NCBI RefSeq assembly: GCF_008831285.2
Contig: NC_045151.1
Span: 6,959,682-7,023,681 of the forward strand
Origin: Nymphaea colorata
Taxonomy: Eukaryota; Streptophyta; Magnoliopsida; Nymphaeales; Nymphaeaceae
Direction: 5' to 3'
DNA length: 64,000 bases
Positions within the stretch are counted from its first letter, which is position 1; the number at the start of each line of letters is the position of its first letter. Of the stretch, positions 36,974 to 48,950 are shown one piece after another. The notes under the pieces were generated by a model that worked only from the letters and a program-made list of their open reading frames with translations, ran no database searches and was not told the origin of the DNA. The translations under genes and the position numbers were made by a program.

Positions 36974-37163
36974 TATAGCAACCCGACCCACTCCCGGGCT
37001 CGGGCCCCTGGTTCGGCGGATCCCAACCCGCCCTCTAGCAGTTTCGGCATCAGCCTCAAAAAGGTTAAGAACCAGGACAATCTTCTTATCAATGACCCCC
37101 TTTATAAACCCTTGTAGATTCCTCACAATCTTCGATGCGGGGCTAAACATTTGGGGCATTACA
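36974..37163 (-). repeat. TRIM 3' LTR
   Basis: 190 bp, TGTAATGCCCC to GGGTTGCTATA on the minus strand. It is slightly longer than its partner because of an insertion in the middle third. Confidence 0.8.
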
Positions 37164-37240
37164 ATACACCCTCCTTAAGGCACACACGTCCGCGTGTGTG
37201 GGACCCTAGGTCCAAGTGTTGAACTGGCTCTGATACCACT

Positions 37241-37422
37241 TATAACAACCCGACCCACTCTCGAGCTCGGGCCCCTGGTTCGGCGGATCCTAACCCGCCC
37301 CCCTAGTAGTTTCGGCTCTAACCTCAAAAAGGCTATGAATCAGCTCATCAATGACCCCCTTTATAAACCCTTGAAGATTCCTCACAATCTTCGATACGGG
37401 ACTAAACATTTGGGGCATTACA
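37241..37422 (-). repeat. TRIM 5' LTR
   Basis: 182 bp, TGTAATGCCCC to GGGTTGTTATA on the minus strand. It aligns along its length with 36974-37163, with small indels and scattered substitutions. Confidence 0.8.
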
Positions 37423-38755
37423 GGACAAGCCTTAAGAGTTTGCTTGTATGACACCCCCAAAACCAGGTTTTGGAGGCAAAGCCATGTTTTGGGGATGTTT
37501 AGATGACATTGAGGACTCTTTTGTATACAAGGTTTTCACAAAACAACTTTTTCAATATGGCAATGATAAAAACGTGTCCCCTCTTCAGTTTTTTTCACAC
37601 AAAGATATATTTTGGTGACACACAATTAAGCCTGCAGTAACAGATAAAAATGCCTGCACTGTTTTTTCTACTTATTAGCATAAGCAACTAATATAGACTG
37701 ATGCAACATAATTTGGTTGAAAGTGAACCTAGGAAGACATCCATGACTCCACCAAACTTTAGAGTTGTTGTTCCTCCATAGTTTCATCTTCTTGACTTTC
37801 ATATTCTTCTTCCAACAAAGTGATGGTCGTAGTATTAAAAAAGAAGAAAAAGAAAGTGGATGCCAAGTTACCTATATCTATTCAGGGTGTTTTTTTTACT
37901 GGTACATGACCTGAAGTATTTCTTCGAACGGTTCCAATTGTTGGTAACTCCAAAAAATGAAAGGATGCCTAGTCACCAATACTATTCAGGGTATTTCTTT
38001 CAGATATTTCCTATTTACAGCTTTTGATTCCTTTAGGGATTTTTCTTTTATTCTTATTTGTATATGGTATTTTTCTTGAGCGGTTGAAAATAAGGTATAA
38101 GGATGATGAAGTCAAGGGTCGCAATTACTTGTTAAGGGAAGAGGAGGGAATAGTTGATTGTGTATGGAAGGGTCCCGATGTTGGAGTTGCAAAGACGAAA
38201 GGGGAAAGATCTTGGATGGGAAAGTGTGGTTTATTTAGCCATCATGGGCAGGTAGGTTTTTCCCACCCATCCACCATCAATACATGGTGAAATAACTTTA
38301 TATATATATATATAGTGTGTGTGTGTGTGGGGTGGGGGGGTGGTGTGTTAACTTCTTGAATGGTAGAAAAATTATTGAAATAGTGAGGTGAATCCAACAA
38401 AATCTCACAACCTTTTGGATTCAGTCTTGGAGCTTTTCTCAATATTGTTTTGACACATGGTTTGAGTTGGATATGACTTGCTCTAATTTAAGCTTCATTT
38501 GTCTTGCTTTAACCTGCTAGATGAAAAAGTTGAGGAATTATATTGGTGATATTACATTTTTTTTTCTTGTTACGAGTTCCTCTTCGGAATATTTAAAGGC
38601 TGAAGTGTCAGTAATTTAAATGCTTCCCATTTCTTCTACATCTATTTAGGTCTGGTGTGGGATTTGATATTGTTTTTGTCCATTTGTTATGTATAAATTC
38701 TTCAATATTCATAGAGGGCAATCAAATTTATATTTGGGAATTTGTTCTCTTATAT

Positions 38756-38794
<39 letters not shown>

Positions 38795-39414
38795 TGAAAC
38801 TGTAGTTGTAACATGACTACAGTTAATCAAGTGAACCTTCGCTTTTGAAAAGACTCTAAACTCATTTTTGACATCCAAACAAAAACTAGGTTTTAGAAAG
38901 TAAAAACTGGGTTTTTGCCTTGCCAACCAAACAAGTAAATCTGGTCCCCAAAACTCATTAAAAGCCCTAGATTCCACAAAACTTGGTTTTGTAAACCAAG
39001 TTTTTTATCAATCAAACACCCCCTTGGTGAGTTTATAAAAATGATAATGAACCCATTCCATGAAGTGTTAACTCGAACTGAGTTAGGAATACTCAGATCC
39101 AGCAATAAAGGATATGATCTCAGCTCAATGGGAACTGACTTGTTTGGGTTGTGCAGAAATTAAGCTTGGATCGTGCCAAATAGGTGATTGAGTGACACTG
39201 CACTATTAGGGTAACTGTTTTAGAACTCAAATATGGATTCTAGAACTGAAACTAACTCTAGAAATACTTGGGTTGCATGAAGGAGAACCTGTGTTGAGCC
39301 CAGCCAGGTCTAACAACGTCCGAATGATCTATAAATGGAAGGTGATCAGGTTCAGTGATCTGCTCGGGTTAGAGTGATCTTGGTTCTGAGCCTAGTAAAG
39401 GCTAACAGGCTGAC
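37423..39414. other. Repeat-rich region, no gene recognised
   Basis: An 88-codon frame at 38024-38290 is unlike any protein I know. GGTTTTGG- and CCAAAACC-rich sequences at 37445-37530 and 38815-39030 look like MITE debris. A TG microsatellite lies at 38758-38796. Confidence 0.4.
38758..38796. repeat. TG microsatellite
   Basis: A nearly pure GT dinucleotide tract with a single A interruption. Confidence 0.9.
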
Positions 39415-39614
39415 TAACACCTACACCAGGATCACATAGGCTGATGCCATTCTACCAAATGACCATTTTGACCCTAAATCCCAGCAAAAGACAGTGCTCG
39501 TAATTGAATTGGTCTTGGACAGTTCTCAGAGTTCTTGGCATTTGCTGGGATTTAGGGTCAAAATGGTCATTTGGTAGAGTGGCATCAGCCTATGTGATCC
39601 TGGTGTAGGTGTTA
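39415..39614. repeat. Near-perfect 74-bp foldback (hairpin)
   Basis: The arm 39415-39488 is the reverse complement of 39541-39614 with one difference in 74 bases, and that difference would be a G-U pair in RNA. The spacer is 52 nt. There is no coding frame. A transcript would form a long perfect duplex, as in young plant MIRNA or siRNA hairpins. It could equally be a foldback transposon or a simple inverted duplication; no target duplication was seen. Confidence 0.9.
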
Positions 39615-39779
39615 GGCATCTAATTGTATTATGTGTTTAGCTCTAGTTGACCACTACATTTGAAATGTTTTTGCCAAACTTAGTTCAAAATCACATTGTG
39701 AAGGATAAAATGGTCATTTGAATATGATGAAAAGCTTGAGGTGTTTGTAGGATGATATTCAACGATTAGTGAAAAGAAT

Positions 39780-40600
39780 AATGATTCTTGGTTATAGAGA
39801 TGCATACCTTCTTTCATTCGCTACTCTCATGAAAATGGCCTAGTTTATCACAATTGAAGCATATAGCCTTCCACTTATTTTCCTTACTATGATGCTGCGT
39901 CAGCTCCGCACAACATAGGGATTGGCACGCCATTTTTGCATACTTATTCTTGAACCACATAGGACCATCCTTTTTCTTTTAAAATTGGGAGCTTTTTGGA
40001 TTTTCATAACACAAAGGCTAAATTTCTAGATTTTGCTCCTTTCAAGAACCATATTCTATCTCCAGGTGACATGATATGTCATCAAATGTTTTGATGCCAT
40101 CATTGTGTGTCATCTTTGTTTTCATGTGCTTCTAACTATTTAGCAACGATCTTATCACTACCTAGATTTATCGTTTGTCAGTCAGGATATGTCCTAAGGA
40201 ATTAAGGTCTAACGTTATTTGGCATCTCCTGGAGATGTTGACTCATAATATGATGATGTTGCCTTTTTTATGAATGAAATTTGATCGTGAGTTGTGTCTG
40301 CTTGGTGGCTGATGTTCTACCAAACTTTTCCTTGAGAGCTAGCCACATCTGGTGGACTAGTATATTACTCAAACTGACACATAATGTTGTCCTGCATTGA
40401 GCACAGTATCGTGACTCTTACCACACTATTCTTGTGTTTTTATGCTTCATAGCTTTCAGGGTCCTATGAGCTTGGATGCCATTACCCTAGGACCTAGTCA
40501 TCATGTGGACCAAGACATCAAGAGCCTCTACCTCTTCTAAGGATAATTGAATTTTCCTGTGCCATATGAAATAGTTAACTTTATTTAATTTTTCATTGCA
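39780..40600 (-). pseudogene. Ty1/copia gag remnant
   Basis: The minus strand encodes NYFIWHRKIQLSL near its start, LALKEKFGRTSATKQTQLTI and SQHLQEM in the middle, and CFNCDKLGHFHESSE near the end. These match the W-x-W/M start, the L---F---S---Q-L--L block and the CX2CX4HX4C zinc knuckle of copia gag (last Cys now Ser). Many stops are present. It is on the same strand as the RNase H remnant at 35150-35620, but the intervening ~4 kb lacks recognisable integrase or reverse transcriptase. Confidence 0.55.
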
Positions 40601-40738
40601 GGCAAGATCTAAATTGGCTTTTGGAGTATAGATATCTTATGTCAATCAGAATGAATAGTTGAATAATTTTAAAAAATGTGTCACTCATGCATGTCATCAA
40701 ATGTCATTGCATATTTATACATGTTCAGGGCAATACAA

Positions 40739-42130
40739 TGTTAACACCCCAAATTTTTCCATCTTAGTTGATGGATGCAATTTCAAAATCCTACAAAATA
40801 ATTTCACAAGGCAATTGTGAAAAACTTCAATTGAACAACAAATTTCGAATCTAAGCACAATTTAGGTTCACATCATGAATTTAACTTGTCGAACAAATCC
40901 CAAAGCAGGATTATGAGTCCAAATCTTAATCTAGTGCTGAAAACGAGATCCAAATTAGGTTTTGAAACTCAAATCAATTGCAATTGTCTTTCAAAATCCA
41001 TATCCAATTTCAAAATCTAAGTCCAGATTCAAAATCCAAATACAAATTCAAAACCAAAAAACTGGAGCTAATTTAGAATCCACATTGCTAAGTGGGACCC
41101 CAATGTGGGCCCCCACCTAGCTCGTGTGTCCGAGGGCCCACCAAGAGGCCACGTACCCCCTTCTTTTTCAAAATATATCCCTTCATTTAAAAATCTATCA
41201 TTTGTAATAAAATGGGATAAGATCATCATTGATCTTTCTCTCCGTTAACTAAAATGTGGATGCTGTAAGTAAAGAGATGCCTTAGTTACAAAGAACCTAT
41301 GGTTGCTTCTAACCAAGCTACTTTAGGCAAGTAGGCTCAAATTGGTCCACCTAGATGTGGCGCCAACCTCAACTAAGCTCAGCCAATTTGAGCTTTGCCT
41401 AGTCAAAACCACTCAAAAGGTTCGGTCTACCCCACAATCCAGCTACTGGACAAGAATAGATCTGACTAGATCAAGTCTACTTTGACTAAACCTAGTCAAA
41501 GTAATTGGACTCAATAAAAGCATAACCAAGTGCTTTCTAAGCTCAAATTCGTCCAGTTTAGTCAAGCCAAGCCAACATCATCTTGCAAAATTGAATTCAT
41601 AGAACCCAAATTTGGCTTTTCATGTAAATCAAATACATATTTGAATTTGTCAAGTGTACAAGTCAAATACCAAATAGAAAATCAATCTTTGAAATTGAAA
41701 TTTGATTCAATCAAATCCATTTTCAAATTGAATTATGGACAAAATGTCAAATTTCAATCCAAATTTGATTGGATTTTCAAAAGACTTTTCACATTGAATT
41801 GAATTGTCAAATAAAAATTTACAATTCAATAACATTTAGAGCTTAATCGCTAGGTTTGAACCTAGCAAGCTTGGTTTCAAAAAATTCAAACCCGAGGGAA
41901 GGATATTTTCGTCAAAGATTTTCAGTCATATCCAAGTGTTTAGAACCTAAATCATGCCCGAGTTAAACTAGACTATGTCTGGACCATGGTTGACCAGACC
42001 TAACTGAACACACCCAGCTCATGCATGTGTACAAGGTGCACTTGGTTGGAGTCATTTGAGAGGATTAAATCTCACTTAATCCTCCTTTCTCAAATGAGTA
42101 ATCCATATATCATGGAAAAGAAATATGAGT
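40739..42130 (+). mobile_element. LTR-like repeat B, inverted partner of repeat A
   Basis: It begins TGTTAACACCCCAAATTTTT and parallels repeat A (28.97-30.32 kb, opposite strand) over about 1.35 kb. Shared landmarks include GTTGATGG, a GTGGGACCC block, ATCCAGCTACT-GACA, CAATAACATTT-GAGCTTA and ACACACCCAGCTCATG. The promoter-like end seen in A is missing, so this is probably a truncated or solo LTR. Confidence 0.6.
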
Positions 42131-43490
42131 GATTTTTCTGCCTAGCAGGTAGGATTCCATGCAAGAAAGGCTGTTTAGAGGAAAAGAGTTTGTGAAGTTT
42201 GCCTCTCAAAGTATGAGGAGACATTGCCAGTTCATTAGAACATGACTTACACTCACTTCCAATAGTTGGCCCTAAGATGACTCATTTATTTGATGGGTCC
42301 TATTTATTTTTTTGTATTTCTTTTTAAGTCAAAATTTCATAATAATTCTTCCATGTGGTACATTCCCTCATACCATATAGGTCATGGTTGTGGCACAAAA
42401 TAATGTTCACGACATGTGTATAGTGTATACACATATGTTTATTGGATCTGCAATCAGTTAGGATGGATACCATAGCCAAGGTGAACATAGGTGCGACACT
42501 ATAATTTTATATGGCATACACATATCTAAAACAGGTTTTCATAATTAAGATTTTACTTGAAAAATCAAAAGTTGTTACTTATTTGCACTATAATTTTGCT
42601 TATTTCTGATTACCATTTTTAAATTCTAATGAAACAGAAAATTATTGGCTGACTTGCTAGCAATGTTAGGAGGGATGAAGGTATAAATCTGTTGAAGGAT
42701 AAGAAAGCTAGAAGAATGTCTTATTTAAACAGCAGAGAAGGCAAAGATGGACCTCACCATTGACTTAGTCCAATGTAAGATTCTGTTGGGTGTATTTTCA
42801 TGATTCCGATTCTTTTTCCCTTCTTTTCTCCCTCAGGAATTAATAGGCAATTGGTTTCTTTCGTGGCTTGCCTTTTGTTCTTGCCATAGTTGGACATTCA
42901 AAACATATTGAGACAATCCTCTCCACGGCTAAGTTGGATGAGTTGGATCAAATTTGATTAATCGGTAAGTCTTCTTGCTGTAAAAAAAAAAAAAGAATTA
43001 AGTTCAATTTGAAAAGTAAGGTTGACTTTACGGAAATGAAAATGGCCTTAAACTTTTTATATTATTGTGAATTTTTTCGTATATATTGAAATATTTTTTA
43101 CAGTCATTTGATAAATTGTTAAAATGTCTAGATATGTCCTTTTGAATTAAAAAGTATCTGAGGATGTAACTTGGATGCACTCAATAGGTTGAGGACACCT
43201 ATAGACAGTGTATTGAGGGATGGAAAGCACTCATTCAAGGATTTGTGAGGTTGATCAACAAGAATGCCTGTTGTGCTGTGCAGGAACTAGTCAAGAAGAT
43301 GATCAATAAAGAGCCTAGCATAATAATCAGTGCAGAAGAAGTTGTCATTATCACCCCATTGAATGTACACTTCATTGTCTTGTACTATTGCTGCCTAGCT
43401 AGGATTCAGTGCATAATAGTGTTCTTTATGCAGCATGAACAACATGAATGTCAACATCATGATGATCAGCTGATTTTATATATATATATA
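42131..43490. other. AT-rich region, no gene recognised
   Basis: No supportable gene. A short TA tract (43478-43493) lies just before the GCAAC-rich left margin of the hAT remnant. Confidence 0.4.
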
Positions 43491-43696
43491 TATCGCTAAA
43501 ACTAAAAGCCGTGCCTAGAGGCTTTTAGGCACAACATTAATAGATAGAGCATTTGTCATTTCTGGCAACAATTTGCAACTGCTGCTGAAAACATGTAGCA
43601 ACGGTTTTCTATGGTTTTAGCAACAGTTTGCTAAAACAGAAAGAACATGGGTTTAGCCATGGATGATGATGAGGTTCAAGTTGAAATTTTCAATAA

Positions 43697-44349
43697 AAGA
43701 ACAAGGCTGCTGATGCATGGGTTGATTTTAAGTTCGCTAAATACAAAGAAGAAGTTAGAGCCAAATGCAGTCATTGTGGTGAAAGGCACAATGGAAAAAG
43801 TAGTGATGGTGCTAGTCACTTAAATTGACATATGATTGCATTTGAGAGAAAAGAGAGTTTGAACAAAAACAACTAATGTTAGCATTCGAGGGTCGTGAAG
43901 TAGAGATACCTCTTCTTATGTTCAAATTTGACATGGATCACACTCAAAAACTAATAGCCAAGGTAGTAGTAGTACATGAGTATTCTATGTCATCATATGT
44001 TGTCAATCATGTATAAGATTTGTTCCTTTTTCATGAAGAACAGTCAACAGAGAAATTCTATAATGTATAAGATAGAAAAGCAACGATTCAAAAAATTTAT
44101 AACATGTAATATGTGGACTTCACTACATACGTTAGGAAATCTATGTGTGACTAGCCAATACATTGACACAAAACAGAAGTTTGCATTCTCACCTTTTAAA
44201 ATTTATGCATGTTCCACCACTTCATAATGTAAGTAGTTTGTATGAGACACTTAGAGAGTGCACATTTTCATTAGTCATCCAATTGAAGTTGTTTTCTTTT
44301 ACAGCTAATAATTGTACTACAAATGATGATACAGTTTCAACATTGAAAA
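43697..44349 (+). pseudogene. hAT transposase, N-terminal and central part
   Basis: A BED zinc finger comes first: AWVDFKFAKYKEEVRAKCSH with CX2C at 43766-43777, then GASHLN, a TGA, and the His. Next are VVVVHEYSMSSYVV, the conserved MWTS (44111-44122) with VTSQYID downstream, and TANNCTTND at 44301-44327. In the family the last motif is T-x-D-N with a catalytic Asp; here that Asp is Asn (GAT to AAT at 44307). With several other stops, the protein is inactive. The frame runs up to the copia LTR at 44350. Related to Ac, DAYSLEEPER and RICESLEEPER-type transposases. Confidence 0.75.
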
Positions 44350-44514
44350 TGTTAAAGTTTTCTAGAGTCAATTTGAGTCTTTCTGAAATATTAGAAAGTG
44401 GACAAGGGTCTACTTATTGTTTTAGCACATTTTAGTAGACTGAAATTGTAAATATGTAGTCAACACCTTAATCTCTTTAAATCTGAGATTAGGGTTACGT
44501 GAGAAAAAAAAGAA

Positions 44515-44565
<51 letters not shown>

Positions 44566-44570
44566 CAACA
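44350..44570 (+). repeat. copia 5' LTR
   Basis: 221 bp, from TGTTAAAG to GTGCAACA (TGTT...AACA ends). It contains a 43-bp CT microsatellite (44520-44562), much longer than the CT tract in the 3' LTR, and an extra CTCTTTAAAT-type segment near 44470. Confidence 0.92.
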
Positions 44571-44583
44571 TGGTATCAGAGCC
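44571..44583 (+). other. copia primer-binding site (tRNA-Met type)
   Basis: TGGTATCAGAGCC directly abuts the 5' LTR end ...GCAACA. It is the standard initiator tRNA-Met primer site of plant copia elements. Confidence 0.9.
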
Positions 44584-45275
44584 ACCACCGGCGGCGACAA
44601 CCAAGTAAGTTTTCTAGCGATCTCCATCACCGGCGACTTCTTCCTCCAGCGTCTTCCTTCTCTTTCCTCTTCTCGTTGCCCATCTTTATTTCTTCTTACC
44701 CACCAACAGGGAGGCGGTAAAGAAATAAAGTTTGGGGGTGCTGCGTGGAGAAGGACTGGTCACGTCTATGTGGAAGGCGTGATCAAATCCTTAAGGAGAT
44801 CTCATGGTTGCTGTTTGATATGAGGAACAACAGATCGTGTGGATATTTTTTTTAATGAGTAAGGCGTGATGATCGTGCAGTCCTTTTCTGAAAAAAAAAG
44901 GGAAACATGGATGGTGTTCTGCCAATAGTGTAAGAGAAGACAAAAATCAACAGGTTTCTGCAGCTGTTCCTATTTTCTTTCTCTTTGAAGGTGTAAACAG
45001 TCGATAGAAGGCAGCCGAAATCAGCAAGTGGCAGCAGCCGTCTGAAGGTTTAAGCAGTCGACTGAAAGCATTAGTTTTTTCTGAAACTGAAAATCCATTG
45101 CAGTCGACCAAAATTCAGTAACCTATCTTCTACTTTCTGTTATGCTTTTCAAACGTGGGTAGTTTCTGTGATTACACTTCTTTTTGTTATCTAGCATGTG
45201 ATATTCGTATGATATTCTGAGGATAGTAGAAATATATTTCTCTGTGGTTTTTGACTGCTGCATCCCCACTAGTGT

Positions 45276-46150
45276 GTGTCAATTTTTTCCATGACTGAAA
45301 GTAGTAGATCAGAAAGTTCTTATGAATACAAGATGGCTGGTAACTCATTTTCGTATGGAACTACAATTAAACTTGATGGTTCTAATTATGAAATATGGTT
45401 GATGGTATTTATGATGTATGTGGCTAGTCATAGGAAGAAATATATTATTGAAGAAGATGAACCTCTTGAGAAAAAAGGAAAATATGGTGCGTGGGAGGAA
45501 GATAATAACATTGTAATGGCATGGATTATCAACAGTGTAGAGTCTTGCATAGCTCCAACAATTGCATACTACACTAAAGCTAAAGATAAGTGGTCTTTCC
45601 TGCAGAAAACATATTCTCATGCTACTAATGTTATTAAAATTTTACAATTGGAAGAGGAGCTTTGTAACATATGACAAGGAGATGAAGATCTGTCATAATA
45701 TTTTGCCACATCGACTGTTGCATATGAATGATTAAAAGCTCTTCGCCCACCTTGCAAGCACTATTATGCATCACATTTTGAAACTGGTATGGTGGCAAAG
45801 TTTCTTTCTGGGTTATCTAGAGAATATTTTGTAGCGCAGTCTCAAATTCTCATAGGGAGTGATCTTTCAGACTTAGCAGATACTTATAATAGGCTGAGTC
45901 GTCTTGCAGTCACTCTTACTCAACCTACACATGACACACTGCACTTGTGATGTCAGGAGGACGTGACCATAGTTCTTTTGTTGGAACTAGGGGGTGTGGT
46001 GCAAGATGCGGCAGATTTCAGTGCTCCTATTATGGTAAAATAGGTCATTTAGAGGACTGATGTTGGGATAAACATCTTCATCTACGTTTTGCCGGTCAAT
46101 CAGGACGTGGTGGAGGGAGGACAAATGTAAGGAAAGGGTCTTCTTCATCT
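45276..46150 (+). pseudogene. copia gag region
   Basis: Opens with TIKLDGSNYEIWLMVFMMYV, the usual copia gag start, and KDKWSFLQKTYSH. The frame continues past TGA (45672) and TAA stops into FLSGLSREYFVAQSQIL. The zinc knuckle near 46018-46065 reads CSYYGKIGHLED, stop, C: its second Cys is Tyr and a TGA sits before the last Cys. It would package RNA if intact. Some stops can be explained by single C-to-T changes. Confidence 0.85.
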
Positions 46151-46344
46151 AATGCAACTTCCTCATAGGCTACAGCTTCTCTAGTTGAGTCTCCTACTTG
46201 TTCTCCACTACCTTCATCATACTCTCTCAACTTAAGCAAGGAGGAATATGATTTGGTTCTAGCTCAGAGGTCTACCCATGTCTCGACTAGCAATGTAGCA
46301 ATAGATTCGGCTTTCTCTATTGGTGCCCCGACCAGTGACCCAGG

Positions 46345-46960
46345 TATGATATGGATGATTGACTTAGGAACATACAGACATTGTTGTAATCATCCATAGA
46401 TGTTTTTATCATTTACTAGGTTCACTACACCACAACATGTCAGATTGGCTGATGGAAAGTTGTCCCCTATTCTGAGTAGTGGTGATATCTACCTCACACC
46501 TTTGGACACCATTACACATGTGCTATATGCTCATCGCTTTCCTGTTAACCTGTTATCTGTTAAGCAATTGGCTAGAGATTTACGGTGTAGAGTCATTTTT
46601 TATCCTGGTTCATGTTCTTTTCAGGATTTACAAACTGAAAAGATTATTGGTGGTGGCCATGAACGAGAGAGGCTCTATTTCCTTTCTGTCCTTGTAGATG
46701 TTGCTGCATCCTCCTTCACACCAAAGCTTTCTCATTTGCAGTGGCATCTCAGATTGGGTCATCCCTTTGTGTCCAAGCTTCGTTGCATTTTTCCAGATAT
46801 TCCTGCATTAGAGTCTTTCTTATGTGGTGCATGCCAGTTAGGCAAGCATACACGTAGTAATTTCCCTTCCAGTCAAAGTCCTTTTGATCTTCTCCATGTT
46901 GAAGTTTGGGGTCCAAGTCGACTTTCATTCACGTTTTTGGTATTACCTTGTTTTGGTTGA
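46345..46960 (+). pseudogene. copia protease and integrase N-terminal region
   Basis: WMIDLGTYRH (46351-46380) stands where the family has D-S/T-G-A, so the protease active site is damaged. After a stop, VRLADG and LLSVKQLARDL follow. The integrase zinc finger (pre-integrase domain) has H in LRLGHP and CX2C in LCGACQLGKH. The first catalytic Asp of integrase (HSDVWGP in the family) is Glu here (HVEVWGPS). The frame then shifts near 46945. Confidence 0.85.
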
Positions 46961-47960
46961 TGATTTTACTAGAGTTAGTTGGGTATTTTTGTTATGGGAT
47001 AGGTCTGAAGTCGTATGTATTCTTTAGAAATTTATCAATGAAATAAAAACTCAGTTTGGTGTTATTGTAAAAAATATTTGTATTGATAATGCTCTTGAAT
47101 TTAAATCTTTTGTCCTATTTTAATTTTATGTCAATCATGAGATTCGACCACAATATACATGTCACTACTCATTCCAACAAAATGGTGTTGTGGAACGCAA
47201 ACATCAACAACTTCTAAATGTGGTCGTAGCCTTATGTTGCATACTCATATGCCTACCTACTTTTAGGATGATGTTATTCTTACTGCATGCTATCTCACCA
47301 ACAGATTACCCTCATCTGCTATCCAAGAACGCATCCTCATTCAAATACTATATCCAAATTGTCCATTATTTCATATACCTCCCAAAGTATTTGGATGCAC
47401 TTGTTTTGCACACATCTTGGGCCCAAACAAAAACAAACTTGTTACCCAAGCTGTCAAATGTGTGTTTATTGGATACTGCCAATCAAAAAGGCTATCAATG
47501 TTTTGATCCCCATACCAAGAAAAAGATTGTCAGTGCGGATGTTACATTCTTTGAGTCTCGTCCTTATATTTTCGCTCCAAGTACCACTGTGTCTTAGCTT
47601 CCCATGTCTGTTCCCCTTCTTATTCCCCCAGTATCACTTGAGTCTATCTCGTCCTCTCAACCACTGTCAAGTGATCGTTTTCTTTTATCCTCCAATAGTC
47701 TACACTCGGCGTCAAGGTCTCTCTCCAAACCGCCCACCAGAGTCTTCTCATGAGGTAAGTTCCAATGATAAGAATGACTTAGGAAGAAATGATGACTATT
47801 CTGCAAATGATCTACCTATTGCTATTCGCAAGGGCCAGCGACAGTGCACAATGCATCTGATTTCTAACTCGGTTTCTATGGACCATTTGAGCACAAGTTT
47901 GGTACAGTTTGATCGAGATATGGCCAGTCACACTATTTGAACCTCTCACCACCAATCATT
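46961..47960 (+). pseudogene. copia integrase core and linker, frameshifted
   Basis: Pieces of the core appear in several frames. QQNGVVERKHQQLLNVV (about 47177-47227) carries the conserved Glu region, followed by the P-KVFGC-CF and GY---QKGYQCFDP-like blocks. From about 47600 to 47950 comes a Ser/Pro-rich linker. Stops and shifts are frequent. Confidence 0.8.
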
Positions 47961-48950
47961 ATTAGATTCACGATGGAAACACATTATACAGGAGGAAATG
48001 GATGCTCTTCTTTGTAGGGAGACTTGGGACTTGGTGGACCCACCAATGAATTGTGATGTTGTTGGCTCCAAATAGGTATTCACCATCAAATATCTTTTTG
48101 ATGGGTCTTTAGAACGATTCAAAGCTCGTCTTGTTGCTAAAGGCTATACACAGACTTATAGGATAGATTTCTTCGAGACATTTTCTCATGTGGCATGATT
48201 AGGTACTATTCGCCTAATTATATCTCTCGCAGTTCATCAAGATTGACCGCTTTTTCAACTTGATGTGAAAAATGCATTTCTATATGGTGATCTCTCTGAA
48301 ACAGTCTATATGCAACAACTACCTTGTTTTGAATGACAGGGGGAGTGTTTCAAGGTATGCAAACTCAAAAAAGCTATATATGGATTTAAACAAAGTCCCC
48401 ATGCATGGTTCCATAAGCTAAGTGAGGTTCTCTCTAAATATAGATTTCGAAGATCCCAACTTGATCACTTGTTGTTTATCAAGCGAGGGACTTCTGGTAT
48501 AGTGATATTGATTGTATATGTTGATGATATTGTCTTCACTGGAGAAAGTACTCGAGAGATAGCTCAGACAAAAGAGTTTCTACAAAAACACTTTGTCACA
48601 AAAGATCTTAGTCAACTTTGTTATTTCATTGGTATTGAAGTGGCTCATAATAGTAAAAGGATTGTGATGTCTCAAAGGAAATATGTTATTGACCTTTTGC
48701 AGGAAACAGGGTTATTGGGAGCCAAACCTACTACACTTCCTATGAATCCTCGAATTCATATGCACAATGATGAATCAGAAGTTTTTGACTCTCGTTCTTA
48801 CAGATCTTTGATAGGGAAACTTTTATATTTGACCATCACTCGTCCAGACATCAGCTTTGCTGTAAATAAGCTTAGTCAATTCAGGGAAAAACCTCGAAAA
48901 GTTCATTGGGAAGCTGCTTTAATGGTGATAAAATACTTGAAATTAGCCCC
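47960..48950 (+). pseudogene. copia reverse transcriptase region
   Basis: EMDALLCRETWDLV begins the domain, then [26 protein letters not shown] and KLKKAIYGFKQSPHAW. The catalytic YVDD is intact at 48517-48528, in a long open frame starting near 48469. Upstream of that frame at least four stop codons interrupt the domain, so no full enzyme can be made. Confidence 0.9.

Larger units (their letters stand above)
36974..37422 (-). mobile_element. TRIM/SMART-type miniature LTR retrotransposon
   Basis: Two direct repeats flank about 77 bp of internal sequence. On the minus strand the order is LTR (37422-37241), primer-binding site TGGTATCAGAGCC (37238-37226), a short internal part with a purine-rich AAGGAGGG, and LTR (37163-36974). 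Both LTRs start TGTAATGCCCCAAATG. Flanking 5-mers GGACA and AGACA differ by one base and are probably the target duplication. There is no coding capacity, so the element must have been moved by another retrotransposon's proteins. The primer-binding site matches initiator tRNA-Met, as in most plant LTR elements. Confidence 0.8.
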
